Positions 19,260 through 20,805 of a DNA stretch of 20,805 nt are shown one piece after another. Source of the DNA: Plakobranchus ocellatus (lineage: Eukaryota; Mollusca; Gastropoda; Plakobranchidae). The DNA lies in the NCBI GenBank assembly GCA_019648995.1, contig BLXT01005065.1:857023-877827 (forward strand). The letters are read 5' to 3'. Under the pieces are notes generated by a model. That model was not told the DNA's origin, did not search any database, and saw only the letters and a list, made by a program, of their open reading frames with translations. The translations under genes and the position numbers were made by a program. Position 1 is the stretch's first letter. Each line of letters starts with the position of its first letter.

Positions 19260-20805
19260 ACAGGTCTTAGAGTAAGTTAGAGTCTAGAAGTCAAAGCCTA
19301 CGAATGATCTTATCTATATAATGCACATATATATCCAAATTCAACGTCACAGTGGAAATTAACAATGGATTTTGAAAGTGAAAATTAATGTCACATGAAA
19401 CAAAGAACGTAGATCTGGATCTAGACCTAATGAAAAAAAGAACTAACTAACTTGATTCGACACACTAGTCCCTGGAACAATACTCTCCAAATGATACTCA
19501 ATAATCATTTTCGCGATCAATATATTTATATCTTTATAAAAGTACAAAAATATCGGGCAATGAGAGGGACTGATATAAGGGAAAGTCTGGTGAGTATCAG
19601 TAATTTGGACCCCCACAAAACAAAATTTGTTAGTCATATTTTTCTTTCCAAAAAATGCCAAAACTATATTTCATGAGGCCAAAATCTCAGACTGCCACAT
19701 AATCGAAACCGGCATTTTGGGTTGTCAAATCTGTATTTCCGTATTTTCTGTGATTTGCCCCCAAAAAATTTTGCCAGCAGTGAGACATTGGAAATACGTT
19801 TTGCCAGCATGCTGACAAAAACTATTACAAAACGGGCCATGAAAAAAATAATCGGGAAATCGGGTCCAAGCTAGATTTAAAGAAAAAAAATTGGGTCCTG
19901 CCTGATTTAAATGGCTAGACGGCAGGTCTGACGCAGAATTTCATATTTATGGGCGAAATCACGGAATTGGCTTTGAAAAAAAGGAATGATTCCGCAAAAC
20001 ACCAAACGGTAGGGGTCTCTGTGTAGCCCATACCAAATAACAGGATACTAGGCATTTTCATGATTATTGGACAAAAAATAACAAAATGCAATAAGAATAT
20101 ATGTACTGGGTAAAGCATATTCACGGTGCCGTTTGTATTGTACTATGTACTAGTAAAAATATTTTTTAAAAACGACACATTTTGAGATGCAAAATTTACT
20201 GTAACTTTATCATTTTCCAACCGATTTTAAAAATTCAAAAGGCATTTAATGCTTCTATTTTTAAGAACTGTCATATGAAAGCACAATAAACTTATTTCTT
20301 GTGAAACAAAAAAACTATCTGGCCTTGCAAGAATAGTTAAAAGAGAAATAATTTTATTTTTTTCTTTCATTTTAATGGTGGACGTTATACAGACCAACTT
20401 GTTTAATACGCTTTCCCAACTGGGTGAAGTGCTAGCACCACTTCTGGTACCAGACCCTACTATCAAGAGAACCATAGGCCAACTTGTTAAACTCAGGCCT
20501 GGGCCATGTTTCAATGGAAATATTTCTACTTCATATTCAGAAAATCACTATGTAAACTGACATAGGTCATATTAAAGATATCAAACTAGTATATTAATTT
20601 ACACAATTTTCAACGATTATATGCATCTAAGAGTCTACAATGGTTGTACCAGGCTTGCTGCAGCTTCAGACTGTATTTACTGACCCCATCCAGTTAGCAT
20701 CATCTAGACTCAGCAGAACTCTACTGGTCTGTTATTTTTATTACTGTATTGTATTACCTGTTAATCAGTAAATCGTGATGGGTATATCTTTCTCTTCCTT
20801 CCCTC
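19260..20805. other. AT-rich region upstream of the hAT fossil, no supported gene
   Basis: Short open frames on both strands carry no recognised motif. Positions 20376..20530 are GC-richer than their surroundings and open in two frames on opposite strands; the minus-strand frame contains GSGTRSGASTSPSWESVLN, which may be repeat-derived. The terminal 150 bp show nothing recognisable. Confidence 0.55.

Noticed and set aside
20227-20560. Overlapping open frames on both strands at the right end
   Set aside because: Neither frame carries a recognisable domain or splice context; reported only as an unassigned block.
1-20805. CRISPR arrays, operons, tRNA or rRNA genes
   Set aside because: No regularly spaced direct repeats, no cloverleaf with A and B boxes that I could support and no rRNA core sequence were seen; composition and splicing indicate an animal genome.

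Overview
The window is AT-rich, almost entirely non-coding metazoan DNA with no prokaryotic features. Dispersed AGATCTAG-type palindromic clusters, simple repeats, small exons in long introns and several decayed transposons suggest an invertebrate. The AGATCTAG-rich texture is reminiscent of heterobranch gastropods, which is an impression from the sequence and not a database result.

The one intact host gene I can support is on the minus strand. It is a split gene for cytochrome c oxidase subunit 6C (COX6C), a small single-pass subunit of mitochondrial complex IV. Coding exon A (16176..16324) starts with ATG right behind a splice acceptor and encodes the N-terminus and membrane segment. Coding exon B (6971..7082) encodes the C-terminus. 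They are joined across a 9,093-bp intron with matching phase and give an 81-residue protein. A strong donor 15 nt after the stop codon suggests a further intron in the 3' UTR. A possible terminal exon lies near 5672..5375. The 5' UTR exon and promoter are not identified.

The large intron is full of mobile-element remains: the 3' end of a non-LTR retrotransposon (7586..8357, minus); a TTAA-associated element with terminal inverted repeats (9130..12369) that carries a broken plus-strand gene with a FAR1/ZSWIM-like N-terminal domain and a ten-residue DGES repeat; and a fossil of a DDE-like transposon protein with DFSEN, SDVTASQFK and HGEGAVDG motifs (14839..15960, minus). Upstream of the COX6C start codon is a nearly full-length but frameshifted hAT transposase (17452..19234, minus).

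The remainder (1..5400, 12370..14838, 19260..20805) shows no gene I can support. It holds a CTAGATCT-rich stretch (2582..3175), a CA/CG alternating tract (2416..2461), a TA run (4437..4453) and an unassigned block near 20376..20530.
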